From contig NZ_AP024702.1 of assembly GCF_037076345.1 (NCBI RefSeq), positions 1,426,001 through 1,490,000 on the forward strand: a DNA stretch of 64,000 nucleotides. Reading direction: 5' to 3'. The translations under genes were made by a program, and so were the position numbers. Origin of the DNA: Haloferula helveola. GTDB lineage: Bacteria > Verrucomicrobiota > Verrucomicrobiia > Verrucomicrobiales > Akkermansiaceae. This document shows, piece after piece, positions 41,414 to 51,530 of the stretch; within the stretch, counting starts at the first letter, position 1; each line of letters opens with the position of its first letter. The notes below the pieces were generated by a model. The model saw only the letters and a list, made by a program, of their open reading frames with translations, ran no database searches and was not told the origin of the DNA.

Positions 41414-44400
41414 ATGCTCCGGATGCGCGCCTCCGCCTTGTTTGTCGCGGGCTGCGTGTGCATCCCGAACCTGAACGGTGAGACATCCGGAGAAAACGAG
41501 TCATCGATCGGGCTGTTCCAGCTCGGACGAACCCTCCGGTCGTGGTCCATCGACGACGGCTTGCCGGGCAATTCCTGCACGACCATCGCGCAGACTCCCG
41601 ACGGCTACCTTTGGCTAGGGTCGAACGCCGGACTCACCCAGTTCAACGGCACGCGATTCAAGAGCTTCAACACCGACAACCATCCGGACATCGAGCACAA
41701 CGACTTCCCGTTCCTTGTTCTGGCGGAGAACGGAGAGCTATGGGCGATGAATCCACGCCTCCAGACCTTGATGCTCCGCGATGGCGAGTTTGTCAGTCTG
41801 CAATGGCCCGATCGCCCGCGAGGCAACCTACAGGGCGCCTGCGCGGCTCCGGGAAGCGGAGTGTTCGCAACCAACATGTTCGACAACGAGTCGGTTCTTC
41901 TCCACCTGACCGAGACCAGCTGCGAGGTTCTTACCGATCCGCAGAGACGTCTGGCCAACCCGCTATCGCTCGAGGCCGACGACGGCGGAGCCGTCTGGCT
42001 GGTCACCCGCACCCGCCAGTTGCTTCGGCTTGAAGGCAGGAGCTTCGTTCCTGCAGGGGTGCCGGGGCCGGTAGGAACCACCTTCCGCCTGCTCGACGGA
42101 ACCCTCGCCCTCGTCGACCGAAGCGGAGTCCTGCGCTACGAAGATGGGAAGTGGGTGCGGCATCTGTCCTTCCGATCGGAGCTGCCGAGCCCGTGGCGGA
42201 TCAACCAGTGCTGCCAGGACGGCGACGGAAACTATTGGATCGCGATTCCGTCGGAAGGCATCTGGCTGGCGCGACCGGACGGAACCTGCCACCGTCTGAT
42301 CACCCATCCGAAGCGCCTCGATGCCGCACGGGCTATCTTCCGCGACCGCGACGGATCGGTCTGGATCGGCAACCGTCCGGGTTTGTCTCAAGCGCTGCGC
42401 ACCCCTTTTACTTCGGTCCCGGTTGTCGATCCGTCCGCGCCGCCCCTGATCACAAGTATCTCGGAAGACGGCGAAGGCACCCTGTGGTTCGGCGCATCCG
42501 GCGGCCTCTACCGGCTCACAAGGGAATCCGGGCAGCTGGAAAAGGCCGGCGATTTCCCGCTTTCGCCATCGGTGATGGTGGAGGGCCGGAAGCCTGAAGG
42601 AGCATGGGTCGCCGATGTCAGCTCGCGAAGCTTCTACGAGGTCGACCGTAGCGGTGAGGTCCGGTATCTCCCGGAACTGGAGAAACTCACCGACAGGAAC
42701 CAGCCGACGGGTATGGCGGCCGACGACGGCGGCTTCTGGTTCTCAACGCTTTCGGGTCTGTTCCGCTACTCGGCAACCGATGGCGGACAGGCCGTCCCCC
42801 TTCCTCCGATCAAGAACAAGCCGGTAATGAAGGGAGTATTCCGGGGCCCGAACGATGACATCCACGTGATCGCCTCCGGCTTCGGGTTCCTTCGACGGGA
42901 CGACTCGGGCTGGAAACGGGTCCGGGGCCGCCCGGGAGAAGGCGCCACTTATGACGACGCCGGCCGGCTTTGGGTCATCCACGGATTTCAGAAACAGATC
43001 GGCTGCACCGACGCCGACGGCCACCGCCTGCGTGACCTCGGAGGAACTCTACTCGGCGAGGGGGCGTTGACTGGGATCGTCAGCGACCGACACGGCGGAC
43101 TGTGGTTCACGACCCCATACAGCGGCGTGTTCCGCGTCGAGGCCGATGCCCTTTACCGGTTCGTCTGCAGAGAAGCGGATTGCCCGGAGGTCGTCCGGTT
43201 CGACCGGAATGACGGACTGGCCTCAAGGGCATGTTCGTGGATGCAGACCGGGGTTTTCCTCTCCAGCGACGACCGGATCTGGGTCGGCACCGCCGAGGGG
43301 CCTTCCGTCATCCATCCCGAGGACTCGCTTCTCCGGGAAAAGGAAACTTCGACCTTCCCGGTGCACCTCGAACAAGTGCGGGTCGACGGGAGTGAACAGT
43401 TCGTCGGAGTTTCCGGAAACGATCGAGGACCGGGCCAACTGCCGGCTTCGGCAAACCGGATGACCTTCGAGTATTCCTCCCTCGATTTCGGTTCCCCCCG
43501 CTTCATCGGATTCCGGCACCGAATCCGCGGCCTCGATGACACTTGGTCCGCGGTTTCATCCGACCCCACAGCCGTCTATCAGAACCTTCCACCAGGCAAC
43601 TACCGCTTCGAAGTCGAAGGGGTCAGCCGCGGGCAGCTGGCGGCGGCATCGGCCGGTTGGAAATTCAACATCGCACCAGCGTGGTGGCAGCGGAGGGGCA
43701 TCCGGCTGGCAGCCGTGATGATCGTCGCGCTGATGCTCTATGGTTTCTACGCATGGCGCATCCGGGCATTCCGGCGACGTCAGGCCGAGCAAGCGGCCTT
43801 CTCCCGACAGCTCATCGATTCGCAGGAGGGAGAGCGGAAACGGATTGCCGGGGAGCTTCACGACAGCCTCGGTCAACACCTGCTGCTCATCAAAAACTCC
43901 GCCGAACTCGCCCGCCGCAAACTCGATAGCGAATCGCCGGTTCGCGAACGGCTGGCCGAAGTCACCGAGATCGCCGGCGACGCGATTCAGGAAGTCCGTG
44001 ACATCACCCGCGACCTCCGTCCGACCGCACTCGACCGGCTCGGCCTGCGGGTCGCCACCCGTTCGATGATTGAAAGGGTCACCGAGCACTCGTCCGTCGG
44101 GGTAAGCCACGAGCTCGAAGGACTGGATGCTGATTGGACGGAACACCAACGGATCGCGATTTTCCGCCTGATCCAAGAGGCCCTCAACAACGCCCTGCGC
44201 CATGCCGAAGCGAACCGGATTCACGTGGTGGCCCGTGCTCCCTCCGACACGCTCCACCTTGAAATCGCCGACGACGGCAAGGGATTCGTTCCCGGATCCA
44301 TCCAGAGCGGCGGCCTCGGATTGACCGGCATGCGCGAGCGCACCACGCTGCTGTCGGGCAGCTTCCGGGTAGTTTCTTCTCCCGGCCACGGAACCCGGAT

Positions 44401-44437
44401 CCTCATCGACATTCCCCTGCCCGCCGCCAAATCATGA
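41414..44437 (+). CDS. Reg_prop two-component sensor histidine kinase (HisKA_3 type)
   Basis: A 1007-residue membrane sensor. After a signal sequence (MLRMRASALFVAGCVCIPNL), residues about 30-700 form periplasmic beta-propellers from Reg_prop repeats (TPDGYLWLGSNAGLTQFNG, DRDGSVWIGNRPGLSQ). A Y_Y_Y domain follows (LDFGSPRFIGFRHRIRGLDDTW), then one membrane helix (about 765-785), the dimerisation domain with H816 in RIAGELHDSLGQHLLL, and an HATPase (EALNNALRHAEANRIHV, GLGLTGMRERTTLL). There is no receiver domain. In Bacteroidota such sensors detect polysaccharide fragments; here the ligand is unknown. Overlaps its regulator by four bases. Confidence 0.92.
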   Translation: MLRMRASALFVAGCVCIPNLNGETSGENESSIGLFQLGRTLRSWSIDDGLPGNSCTTIAQTPDGYLWLGSNAGLTQFNGTRFKSFNTDNHPDIEHNDFPFLVLAENGELWAMNPRLQTLMLRDGEFVSLQWPDRPRGNLQGACAAPGSGVFATNMFDNESVLLHLTETSCEVLTDPQRRLANPLSLEADDGGAVWLVTRTRQLLRLEGRSFVPAGVPGPVGTTFRLLDGTLALVDRSGVLRYEDGKWVRHLSFRSELPSPWRINQCCQDGDGNYWIAIPSEGIWLARPDGTCHRLITHPKRLDAARAIFRDRDGSVWIGNRPGLSQALRTPFTSVPVVDPSAPPLITSISEDGEGTLWFGASGGLYRLTRESGQLEKAGDFPLSPSVMVEGRKPEGAWVADVSSRSFYEVDRSGEVRYLPELEKLTDRNQPTGMAADDGGFWFSTLSGLFRYSATDGGQAVPLPPIKNKPVMKGVFRGPNDDIHVIASGFGFLRRDDSGWKRVRGRPGEGATYDDAGRLWVIHGFQKQIGCTDADGHRLRDLGGTLLGEGALTGIVSDRHGGLWFTTPYSGVFRVEADALYRFVCREADCPEVVRFDRNDGLASRACSWMQTGVFLSSDDRIWVGTAEGPSVIHPEDSLLREKETSTFPVHLEQVRVDGSEQFVGVSGNDRGPGQLPASANRMTFEYSSLDFGSPRFIGFRHRIRGLDDTWSAVSSDPTAVYQNLPPGNYRFEVEGVSRGQLAAASAGWKFNIAPAWWQRRGIRLAAVMIVALMLYGFYAWRIRAFRRRQAEQAAFSRQLIDSQEGERKRIAGELHDSLGQHLLLIKNSAELARRKLDSESPVRERLAEVTEIAGDAIQEVRDITRDLRPTALDRLGLRVATRSMIERVTEHSSVGVSHELEGLDADWTEHQRIAIFRLIQEALNNALRHAEANRIHVVARAPSDTLHLEIADDGKGFVPGSIQSGGLGLTGMRERTTLLSGSFRVVSSPGHGTRILIDIPLPAAKS

Positions 44438-45102
44438 GCCAGATCATCCGCGTGCTCGTCGTCGACGATCATCCGATCGTGCGCAAAGGCATGGCCCAGA
44501 TCATCGGGGAGGATCCCGCGATGGAGGTGGTCGGCAATTCGTCCAATGGCGAAGAGGCGCTCTCCTTCCTCCTGACGAACCCGGCCGACGTGGTGGTCAG
44601 CGATTACGAAATGCCCGGCATGGACGGCATCGAACTCGCCAGACGTCTCGCCGGACTCAAGCCACCTCTGCCCCTCGTGCTGCTCACCATGCACAAGGAT
44701 GAGGATCTTTTCAATGCGGCCACCGACGCCGGGATCTGCGCTTACCTGCTCAAGGACGAGGTCCTCGACAATATCGCGCAAGGCATCCGGGCCGCGTCGG
44801 GCGGCGAGTCCTATGTCAGCCCTTCGCTCGCCCAGTTCGTCATGCGCCGCTCCCGCAGCACGCAGGACCTGAAGGAACGCCACACCGGGCTCGACAGCCT
44901 GACGCCCGCCGAACGTGCCGTCCTCAAACGCATCGCATTGAACCTCGCCAGCAAAGAGATCGCTTCCGAACTCCACATCAGCCCACACACGGTGACGACC
45001 CACCGGCGGAACATCGCGCAGAAACTCGAGCTGACCGGCAAGCATCCCCTCCTCAATTTCGCGCTCGCCAACCGGTCCGCGATCCTGAGTTTGCCTGACT
45101 GA
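44434..45102 (+). CDS. NarL/FixJ-type response regulator
   Basis: A 222-residue regulator: receiver domain with the acidic pocket (VLVVDDHPIVRKGM), phospho-acceptor D57 in VVVSDYEMPGMDG, and K in AYLLKDEVL. The C-terminal LuxR-type helix-turn-helix reads LTPAERAVLKRIALNLASKEIASELHISPHTVTTHRRNIAQKL. It is the cognate partner of the upstream kinase, by the ATGA overlap and HisKA_3/LuxR pairing. Its target may include the downstream receiver and giant surface gene; that is inference. Confidence 0.94.
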   Translation: MSQIIRVLVVDDHPIVRKGMAQIIGEDPAMEVVGNSSNGEEALSFLLTNPADVVVSDYEMPGMDGIELARRLAGLKPPLPLVLLTMHKDEDLFNAATDAGICAYLLKDEVLDNIAQGIRAASGGESYVSPSLAQFVMRRSRSTQDLKERHTGLDSLTPAERAVLKRIALNLASKEIASELHISPHTVTTHRRNIAQKLELTGKHPLLNFALANRSAILSLPD

Positions 45103-45181
45103 GGCATACCAAGGAGCAGGTAGGAGAAATCATCCCAGGAGGCGAGAGCCAGGTTCACGCGATCCGGCTAGGCTGGGGATT

Positions 45182-45538
45182 GTGACCTACCTCCTTGTCG
45201 ACGACTACGCCGCCGCCCGACGGCTCGTCCGTGACCTCCTCGAGGGGCCGGACGTCGTCATCCACGAGGCGGAGAACGGCATCGAGGCAGTCGCTTCCTT
45301 TGCTAGCCATCGTCCCGACTGGGTCGTGATGGACATCGACATGCCTGAAATGGACGGCCTCGCCGCCACCCGGGAGATCCGCCGCCGGGAACCCTGCGCC
45401 TCCGTGGCCATCGTCACCCAGCACGACTCCGACGACATGCGAATGGCAGCCGCCGATGCCGGAGCGAAGCACTTCCTCACCAAAGACCGGCTCCTCGACT
45501 TGCCCGACCTCCTCCACTCCGACCTCACCCACCCATGA
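45182..45538 (+). CDS. Receiver-only response regulator
   Basis: A 118-residue stand-alone receiver (CheY-like): YLLVDDYAAARRLVRDLLE, D51 in WVVMDIDMPEMDG, T in VAIVTQHDSDD, and K in KHFLTKDRLLD. No output domain. The start is GTG at 45182 with GGGGA two bases upstream; the ATG choices inside would remove the acidic pocket. Its stop overlaps the start of the giant surface protein (ATGA), an odd coupling for a signalling protein. It may be a phosphate sink or adaptor for the adjacent kinase. Confidence 0.88.
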   Translation: MTYLLVDDYAAARRLVRDLLEGPDVVIHEAENGIEAVASFASHRPDWVVMDIDMPEMDGLAATREIRRREPCASVAIVTQHDSDDMRMAAADAGAKHFLTKDRLLDLPDLLHSDLTHP

Positions 45539-48500
45539 AGCGTACCCTCCCTCACATCCACTTCGTCCTCCTTTCACTGCTCGCCGCATTCTCCGCCTTC
45601 GCTCAGACCACCTACGAGTGGAGTGACGACGCCAACAACAACAGTTGGAACAACTCCGGCAACTGGCGCAACAGCAGCGGCAATATCCCGGACGGAACCA
45701 ACTACGGCGCCTGGTTCAACAGCGCCCGCAACGCCGGCACCAAGGCCTACGTGACCAATGAAGGGGGCGACCAGGGCACCGCCCGAACCCTCCACACGCT
45801 CAGGGTGACCGGAACCAGTTCATCCCACAACTGGCGCATCTACGCCAACCAGGGCGAGGTCTCGAACGGCGCCGTCAGCGTCACCCTTCGCAACGTCCTC
45901 AACACCAATCTCACCGGCAGCAGTTCTCTGGAACTTTATCACACGCTGAACATTGCCGCCGGCCGGACCGTGGCATGGACCAGCACCGGCGCGAACGTGA
46001 TCCTGAACGAACCGCTCGGCGGCAGCGGCATCCTGGATGGAGACAACACCGCCGGCGGCGGCATCACCCTGAAGACCGCCGGAAGTTTTTCGGGAACCAT
46101 CAATACCGGGAAAAACGAGGTCGATATCGACCACGTCAACGCTCTCCAGAACGCCACCATCAGACTGGAGGACGCAGCCACAGCCAGGCTTGACTACATC
46201 GACGGCGCCAACCTCAGGGCAGTCACCGGGTCGGGGCTCCTCGGATTGATCGCCGGAAGAACGCTGAATGTAGGAGCCGGTGCGAATTTCGTCTTCTCGG
46301 GCCCCATCACCGGCGGGGACGGCACCACCTTGGTGAAGAATGGAAGCGGTTCGTGGACGATCAACGGCGGCAGCAACACGCATAGCGGAAAAACCATCGT
46401 CAACGCCGGAAAGATCGTCGTCGGACACGTCAACGCGCTGCAGGGAAGCGAAGTGGTCCTGAACACGGACAACGGCCTCGACATGAGCGTACTCGGCGGC
46501 GCCGGGAACACGGTGACCATCGGCGGACTGAGGGGGTCAGGCGATCTGAACATCTACGACGGCACGCTGAAGATCAATGGAACTTCGAGTGCCAATTACA
46601 CCGGCTCGCTCACAGGCACCGACGGCAGTCTGTTGATGCAGGCCGGAAACGTCACTCTTGCCGGGTCGTCGAGCTTCAATGGAGACATCACTGCTAATGG
46701 AGGCACCCTGACCATTGCGGGAACGTTGAACGCAGGCGGCGATCTCACGGTCAACGGCGGCACCACGAATCTGACAGGCGATATCAACTATGCCGGATCG
46801 ACGACGGTGAATCGCGGCACGCTCAGGGTCAGTAGCGCCACCCAGATCCCTTCCTTTCTGGGACTGGTCATCATGGATGGCAGCGGAGGCATCACGATCG
46901 ACGGAGTCTCCCAGAGCATCCACGACATTCTCTGCCCGTCCGCGGACGCATCCCTCTTCCTTCTCGGTGGAGCGGAGCTGATTTTGGGAGAGGACAATGA
47001 CGATATTCTCTTCCCCGGCGAGGTCAGGGGGTTCTCGAATTCTCCGACCCTGCGCAAGCGGGGCTCCGGAACGCTGACATTGGCCGATCCCTCCGCCACG
47101 TTCACCAGTCTCACCGGAGAGCTCCATGTCGAAAACGGCGTGATGAGCTTCGGCGACGGTACCTTCCCGTCACGCTTCAATCCTTACGAGGGACTGGTCA
47201 ATTCATCGACGGTGGTGTTCAACCTGGGCGATGGGAACCTGACGGATTTCTTCTGCGACTCGATCTCCGGAACCGGAGAAGTGATCGTCCGCAGCGGAAC
47301 CATCGCCTACGAAATGTTGGGAAGCGGCTCACCGACGCATAGCTACTCCGGCGGAACGTTGCTGGAGGGCGGAACGGTCTTCGTCCGGTCCGTCAACGAG
47401 ATCGGCACCGGTCCGATACACTTCGACGGGGGCGCGCTCGGAATCGACATTGCGGGATTCTCCAGCACAAATGCGTTCTCCAACAGCTTCGTCTTCGGCG
47501 GTGACGATGTGATCATTGACACCAAGGCGGGCGCGAACCTGCTGTGGCGCGAGTTGATGACCCACACCGGCGGCTTCGAGAAACGCGGAGCCGGCACGGT
47601 CATCTTCAACCAGAGCCACATCTACCAGGGATCCACGCTCGTCAGCGGGGGTGTTCTGCAGTTCGGCAATGGAGGCACCAACGGACTGCCCGGACCCGCT
47701 GGCGTAGTGAACAACGCCACCGTGCAATTCAACTACGGGAGCTTCGACACCACCTTCAACCGGGACATCAGCGGCACCGGCGGGGTCGTGGTCGCAGGCA
47801 GCAACACCCTGACCCTTACCGGCACCAACACCTACTCCGGTGGAACCACCATCCAGTCGGGCAACCTGACCGTAAACAGCTCCACCGGATCTGGGACAGT
47901 CACGGTGGAATCCGGGACAACACTCAACGGGTCAGGCTCGGTCGCCGACCTGTCCGTCGACGCGGGTGGCACACTCGCCGGGAACCTGACCATCACCGGT
48001 GCGGCGGACGTCAACGGTCTCGTTTCACCCGGGAACTCCACAGGCACACTCAGCTTCCAAGGCGATGCCGACCTCAGGGGTTCCACCTACACCGTGGAGA
48101 TCGATGGATCCTCGGCGGACACTTTGGCGGTGACCGGGAACCTGAACATCAACAATGCCACCCTCGACATCCGGGAAATCGGCGGCGGGGCGACGGAACC
48201 CGCCTACACCATCGCCACCTACGGCTCGCTCAGTAACACTTTCAGTAGCGTCATCGGCATTCCGTCCGGATACACGCTGACCTACAACTTTGCCGGCAAC
48301 CAGATCGCCATTGTCAATTCCGCCCCGCCCAATTGCGTCGGCATCGCCCCCCGCGATCTCGGACCGACCAACGCCGACACTCTGGTCTTCGACGTCACCT
48401 TCGACAAACCGGTGCAGTTCTTCAACCGGCTCGGCGACCTCGTGGTGACCAAGGATCCGACGCTCAGCTACTCATTCGGCGGCATCACAGGAAGTGGTGA

Positions 48501-50808
48501 CACCTACGTGCTTTCCCTCGACAATGTCAGCGGCGACGGAACCATTTCTGTCTCGGTCGACCTCGACGACGGAGCCTCGACCGTGAACGACGGAGTCGGC
48601 AACAATCTCGCCTCAAGCGTCACCAGCAATCAGGTCTCGGTGGACCAGACACCGCCCGCCGCAGCCATCACCGCCACCAGCGGGCTGAACCCCGACAGTT
48701 CCGTCGAGTTTGCACTGACCTTCAGCGAGCCGGTGCAGAACCTCACTGTCGAGGACCTGTCCGTCTCCTTCCCCGGGACCCACTCGACCCCTGTCATTTC
48801 CGGCGTGGACGGCATCTACACGGTCGTGATCCCGGACGTCGTCGGCCAAGGCGACATCACCCTCGGAATCGACGCCGGAAACGACGTGGAAGATCCTGCC
48901 GGAAACAGCCTCGGCGCCAGTGCCGCGAGCGACACCGTCGCCATCGATCCGGTGTGGAAAAACGCTGCCGGGGGACTTTGGAGCGACGCCCTCAACTGGC
49001 AGAATGGCGTGACTCCCCTGCCGGCTGGCCCCGCCCGATTCGGGCAATCCACCCTGAGCGGATCCATCCAAGTGGACGTCAACGGCAGCCGAAGCGTCGG
49101 CGAGTTGATCTTCTCGGGGGATGCCAGCTATGAGCTGATCAACAACCAGCTCACTCTGACCGATGGGGCCATCCTTTCGTCGGGAAGTGGCAGCCACACG
49201 ATTGTCAGCGACCTTTCGCTGCCATCCGGAGGGGTGTTCGACCTTGCCGCACCGCTTACATTCAGCGGAACACTTTCCGGAAGCGGAGCCGTCACCAAAA
49301 CCGGACCCGCCCCACTCTCGCTGGGCGGAACGAACACGCTCAGTGGCGGCATCACGGTTCAGGCAGGCGACCTGCTCATCGATAACACCAGCACAGGTTC
49401 GGGCTCGCTTACGGTGAATCCGGGTGCCGCCCTGCGCGGATCCGGAACCATCCCTGGTCCTGCGATCATCGACGGCACACTCGCACCCGGGCCAGACATC
49501 GGTGAGATCGATTTCCAAAGCGGTGTCGATCTCACAGGCGCCACTTACGAAATGGACATCGACGGCCCCTCCAACGACACCCTCACCGTGGCCGGCACGA
49601 TGAGCGTCAACCAGATGACGCTCGATATCCGGGAAACCGGCGCGGGCGCTACCGAGCCGGTCTACATCGTCGCGGACGCAGACACCGTCGCCAACAGCCA
49701 GGGAAGCTTTCCCGTCACCGGATTGCCGGCAGGGTATGAGGTTCGGCGGGGCTACACCTTGTTGGACGGGGACCCGAAACTGGCTCTCGTCATTTCCAGT
49801 CCGCCGAATTGCATCAGCATCACGCCGCGTGACACCGGCCCAACCAATACCGGCACGCTGGTCTTCGACGTGATCTTCGACAAACCCGTCGTGGCCTTCA
49901 ACCGCCAAGGAGACATCATCGTCACCAAGGATCCCGGCGTCAGCCACACCTTTGGCAGCATCACGGGGCGCGGCATAGAGTTTGTCGTAACACTAACCAA
50001 CATCTCCGGCGACGGCTCCATTTCCATCGCAGCCAGTCCAAACGACGGCGGACAGCCTACCCGCGACGAGGTGAATCAGACGCTGGCGTCCAGCGTCACC
50101 AGCGCGCCCGTTGTGATCGACAACACACCTCCGGTGATCTCACCCAACGGCAGCGATCCCGCCACAGTCGGCTACAAGGCGGCCTGGTCCGACCCGGGAG
50201 CCACGGCTAGCGACAGCGTGGACGGCAGCGTCGCGGTCGTCACCGGCGGCGACACCGTGAACACGTCCTCACCCGGCAGCTACACCGTCACCTACGACGC
50301 CACCGACGATGCCGGCAATCCGGCGGCACAGGTCACACGGACGGTGATCGTCCTGACCGCGTTCGAGACGTGGGCCGACGCCAATGGGCTTCCTCCCGGC
50401 GAAGACGGTCCGGACGACAATCCCGACGGCGACGACAGGACCAATCTTGAGGAGTTCGCCCACGATGGCGACCCGCTTGACCCGACGGACGACGGCAAAC
50501 GCCGCGTCTCGATTTACGACCACCTCGGTACGCGCTTCCTTTCACTGACGCTACCCGTCCGGAGTGGCGCGATCTTCAATGGATCTCCAAGCGTCAGCGC
50601 GACCATTGACGGAATCGTCTACTCCGCACACGGCTCATCGGACCTCACGACCTTCGATGCGGATGTCATCGTCGGCTCGGCAACCGACGCTGCCGGACTA
50701 CCCCCGCTCTCCGCAGGATGGGAATACGTATCGTTCTGGTTGGGCGATGACGTCACGCTACAACCGAAAGGCTTCCTGCAGATGGAGGTCGTCGAGGAGC
50801 AGCCCTGA
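45535..50808 (+). CDS. Giant secreted autotransporter-associated-repeat surface protein
   Basis: A 1757-residue exported protein (MKRTLPHIHFVLLSLLAAFSAFAQ signal). It opens with YEWSDDANNNSWNNSGNWRNSSG, then long beta-helix stretches rich in G, N, T, S. It carries autotransporter-associated beta-strand repeats (LTLTGTNTYSGGTTIQSG near residue 757; LSLGGTNTLSGGITVQAG near 1260). Two Ig-like copies contain DVTFDKPVQFFNRLGDLVVTKDP and DVIFDKPVVAFNRQGDIIVTKDP; a second W-S-D-x-x-N-W module lies near 1140. A DUF5011-like domain is near 1535-1610. Near the end is NPDGDDRTNLEEFAHDGDPLD, a module frequent in Verrucomicrobiota. No C-terminal transporter barrel is seen, so export needs another system. 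Confidence 0.9.
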   Translation: MKRTLPHIHFVLLSLLAAFSAFAQTTYEWSDDANNNSWNNSGNWRNSSGNIPDGTNYGAWFNSARNAGTKAYVTNEGGDQGTARTLHTLRVTGTSSSHNWRIYANQGEVSNGAVSVTLRNVLNTNLTGSSSLELYHTLNIAAGRTVAWTSTGANVILNEPLGGSGILDGDNTAGGGITLKTAGSFSGTINTGKNEVDIDHVNALQNATIRLEDAATARLDYIDGANLRAVTGSGLLGLIAGRTLNVGAGANFVFSGPITGGDGTTLVKNGSGSWTINGGSNTHSGKTIVNAGKIVVGHVNALQGSEVVLNTDNGLDMSVLGGAGNTVTIGGLRGSGDLNIYDGTLKINGTSSANYTGSLTGTDGSLLMQAGNVTLAGSSSFNGDITANGGTLTIAGTLNAGGDLTVNGGTTNLTGDINYAGSTTVNRGTLRVSSATQIPSFLGLVIMDGSGGITIDGVSQSIHDILCPSADASLFLLGGAELILGEDNDDILFPGEVRGFSNSPTLRKRGSGTLTLADPSATFTSLTGELHVENGVMSFGDGTFPSRFNPYEGLVNSSTVVFNLGDGNLTDFFCDSISGTGEVIVRSGTIAYEMLGSGSPTHSYSGGTLLEGGTVFVRSVNEIGTGPIHFDGGALGIDIAGFSSTNAFSNSFVFGGDDVIIDTKAGANLLWRELMTHTGGFEKRGAGTVIFNQSHIYQGSTLVSGGVLQFGNGGTNGLPGPAGVVNNATVQFNYGSFDTTFNRDISGTGGVVVAGSNTLTLTGTNTYSGGTTIQSGNLTVNSSTGSGTVTVESGTTLNGSGSVADLSVDAGGTLAGNLTITGAADVNGLVSPGNSTGTLSFQGDADLRGSTYTVEIDGSSADTLAVTGNLNINNATLDIREIGGGATEPAYTIATYGSLSNTFSSVIGIPSGYTLTYNFAGNQIAIVNSAPPNCVGIAPRDLGPTNADTLVFDVTFDKPVQFFNRLGDLVVTKDPTLSYSFGGITGSGDTYVLSLDNVSGDGTISVSVDLDDGASTVNDGVGNNLASSVTSNQVSVDQTPPAAAITATSGLNPDSSVEFALTFSEPVQNLTVEDLSVSFPGTHSTPVISGVDGIYTVVIPDVVGQGDITLGIDAGNDVEDPAGNSLGASAASDTVAIDPVWKNAAGGLWSDALNWQNGVTPLPAGPARFGQSTLSGSIQVDVNGSRSVGELIFSGDASYELINNQLTLTDGAILSSGSGSHTIVSDLSLPSGGVFDLAAPLTFSGTLSGSGAVTKTGPAPLSLGGTNTLSGGITVQAGDLLIDNTSTGSGSLTVNPGAALRGSGTIPGPAIIDGTLAPGPDIGEIDFQSGVDLTGATYEMDIDGPSNDTLTVAGTMSVNQMTLDIRETGAGATEPVYIVADADTVANSQGSFPVTGLPAGYEVRRGYTLLDGDPKLALVISSPPNCISITPRDTGPTNTGTLVFDVIFDKPVVAFNRQGDIIVTKDPGVSHTFGSITGRGIEFVVTLTNISGDGSISIAASPNDGGQPTRDEVNQTLASSVTSAPVVIDNTPPVISPNGSDPATVGYKAAWSDPGATASDSVDGSVAVVTGGDTVNTSSPGSYTVTYDATDDAGNPAAQVTRTVIVLTAFETWADANGLPPGEDGPDDNPDGDDRTNLEEFAHDGDPLDPTDDGKRRVSIYDHLGTRFLSLTLPVRSGAIFNGSPSVSATIDGIVYSAHGSSDLTTFDADVIVGSATDAAGLPPLSAGWEYVSFWLGDDVTLQPKGFLQMEVVEEQP

Positions 50809-50821
50809 TTCGGGCAAAATC

Positions 50822-51424
50822 TCAGCACCCCATGAACTGCCAGAACCGGCCGGCTCCGGGTTGCAGCGGCGCGCGGGCACCCAAAGGACGCAGGTTGATC
50901 GTGCGGCGGTTGCCTTGAACGATCACGTCGAGGAGCAGCGGCTTGTTCTTGTCCACCGATTCGTCGAGAGCATCGAGCAACTCGCGAGCGTTGTGGAGGG
51001 CCTGCCCGTTGGCGGAAACGATGAGGTCGCTCTTCTCGACACCCCAGAAGGTCAGCAACCCGTCGGGAGATGTGCGCGTGACCGACAGCCCGCCTTCGAT
51101 CTGTGGCTGCAGATGACGGCGCTGGGAGTCGTCGAGCTCCTCGACGGCTACTCCAAGGTCGACCAGCATCGGCGCGACCGCAGGCGTTGCCTCGGCATCG
51201 AGTTTCGAGATCGCCGATCCCAAAGCGCTCTTTTCGATCTCCGACAGTTCCGCTCCATGCTTCCGAAGAAGATGCTGGAGCGCCGCCGCTTCAAGGCCCG
51301 GCGAGACTTCGGCGGCGGCTGGCTCGGCCGCACGTTTGCACTCAGTGGCCGGTTGACCGGCACCGTTGACGGCGAGCACCGCCACGGCGGCAACAACGGG
51401 TATCCATGGGGTCGTCTTGTTCAT
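50822..51424 (-). CDS. Exported PDZ-domain protein
   Basis: A 200-residue protein with an N-terminal membrane/signal segment (MNKTTPWIPVVAAVAVLAVNG), a helical middle (AALQHLLRKHGAELSEIEKSALGSAI) and a C-terminal PDZ domain (GLSVTRTSPDGLLTFWGVEKSDLIVSANG, then LLLDVIVQGNRRTINLRP). No protease domain is attached, so it is probably an adaptor binding C-terminal peptides in the periplasm. It is convergent with the giant surface gene; a link is possible but unproven. Confidence 0.75.
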   Translation of the reverse strand: MNKTTPWIPVVAAVAVLAVNGAGQPATECKRAAEPAAAEVSPGLEAAALQHLLRKHGAELSEIEKSALGSAISKLDAEATPAVAPMLVDLGVAVEELDDSQRRHLQPQIEGGLSVTRTSPDGLLTFWGVEKSDLIVSANGQALHNARELLDALDESVDKNKPLLLDVIVQGNRRTINLRPLGARAPLQPGAGRFWQFMGC

Positions 51425-51492
51425 AACGATCCCATGGAATCACACCCCGGGGCAGCCGTGGGTAAACCGTCCGTAAATCACGCGCTGCCCGC

Positions 51493-51522
51493 GTGCGGGC
51501 TCCTGCTGACAGGAGCCCGCAC
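51493..51522. repeat. Strong hairpin between globin and PDZ genes
   Basis: gtgcgggctcct (51493-51504) pairs with aggagcccgcac (51511-51522) around a six-base loop. It lies eight bases after the globin stop on the minus strand. No T tract follows on either strand, so it is either a weak terminator or an RNA-stabilising stem closing the heme operon. Confidence 0.75.
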
Positions 51523-51530
51523 CACGGACA

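Noticed and set aside
51493-51522. Rho-independent terminator of the globin operon
   Set aside because: Stem is strong, but there is no T tract on the minus strand; recorded as a hairpin instead.
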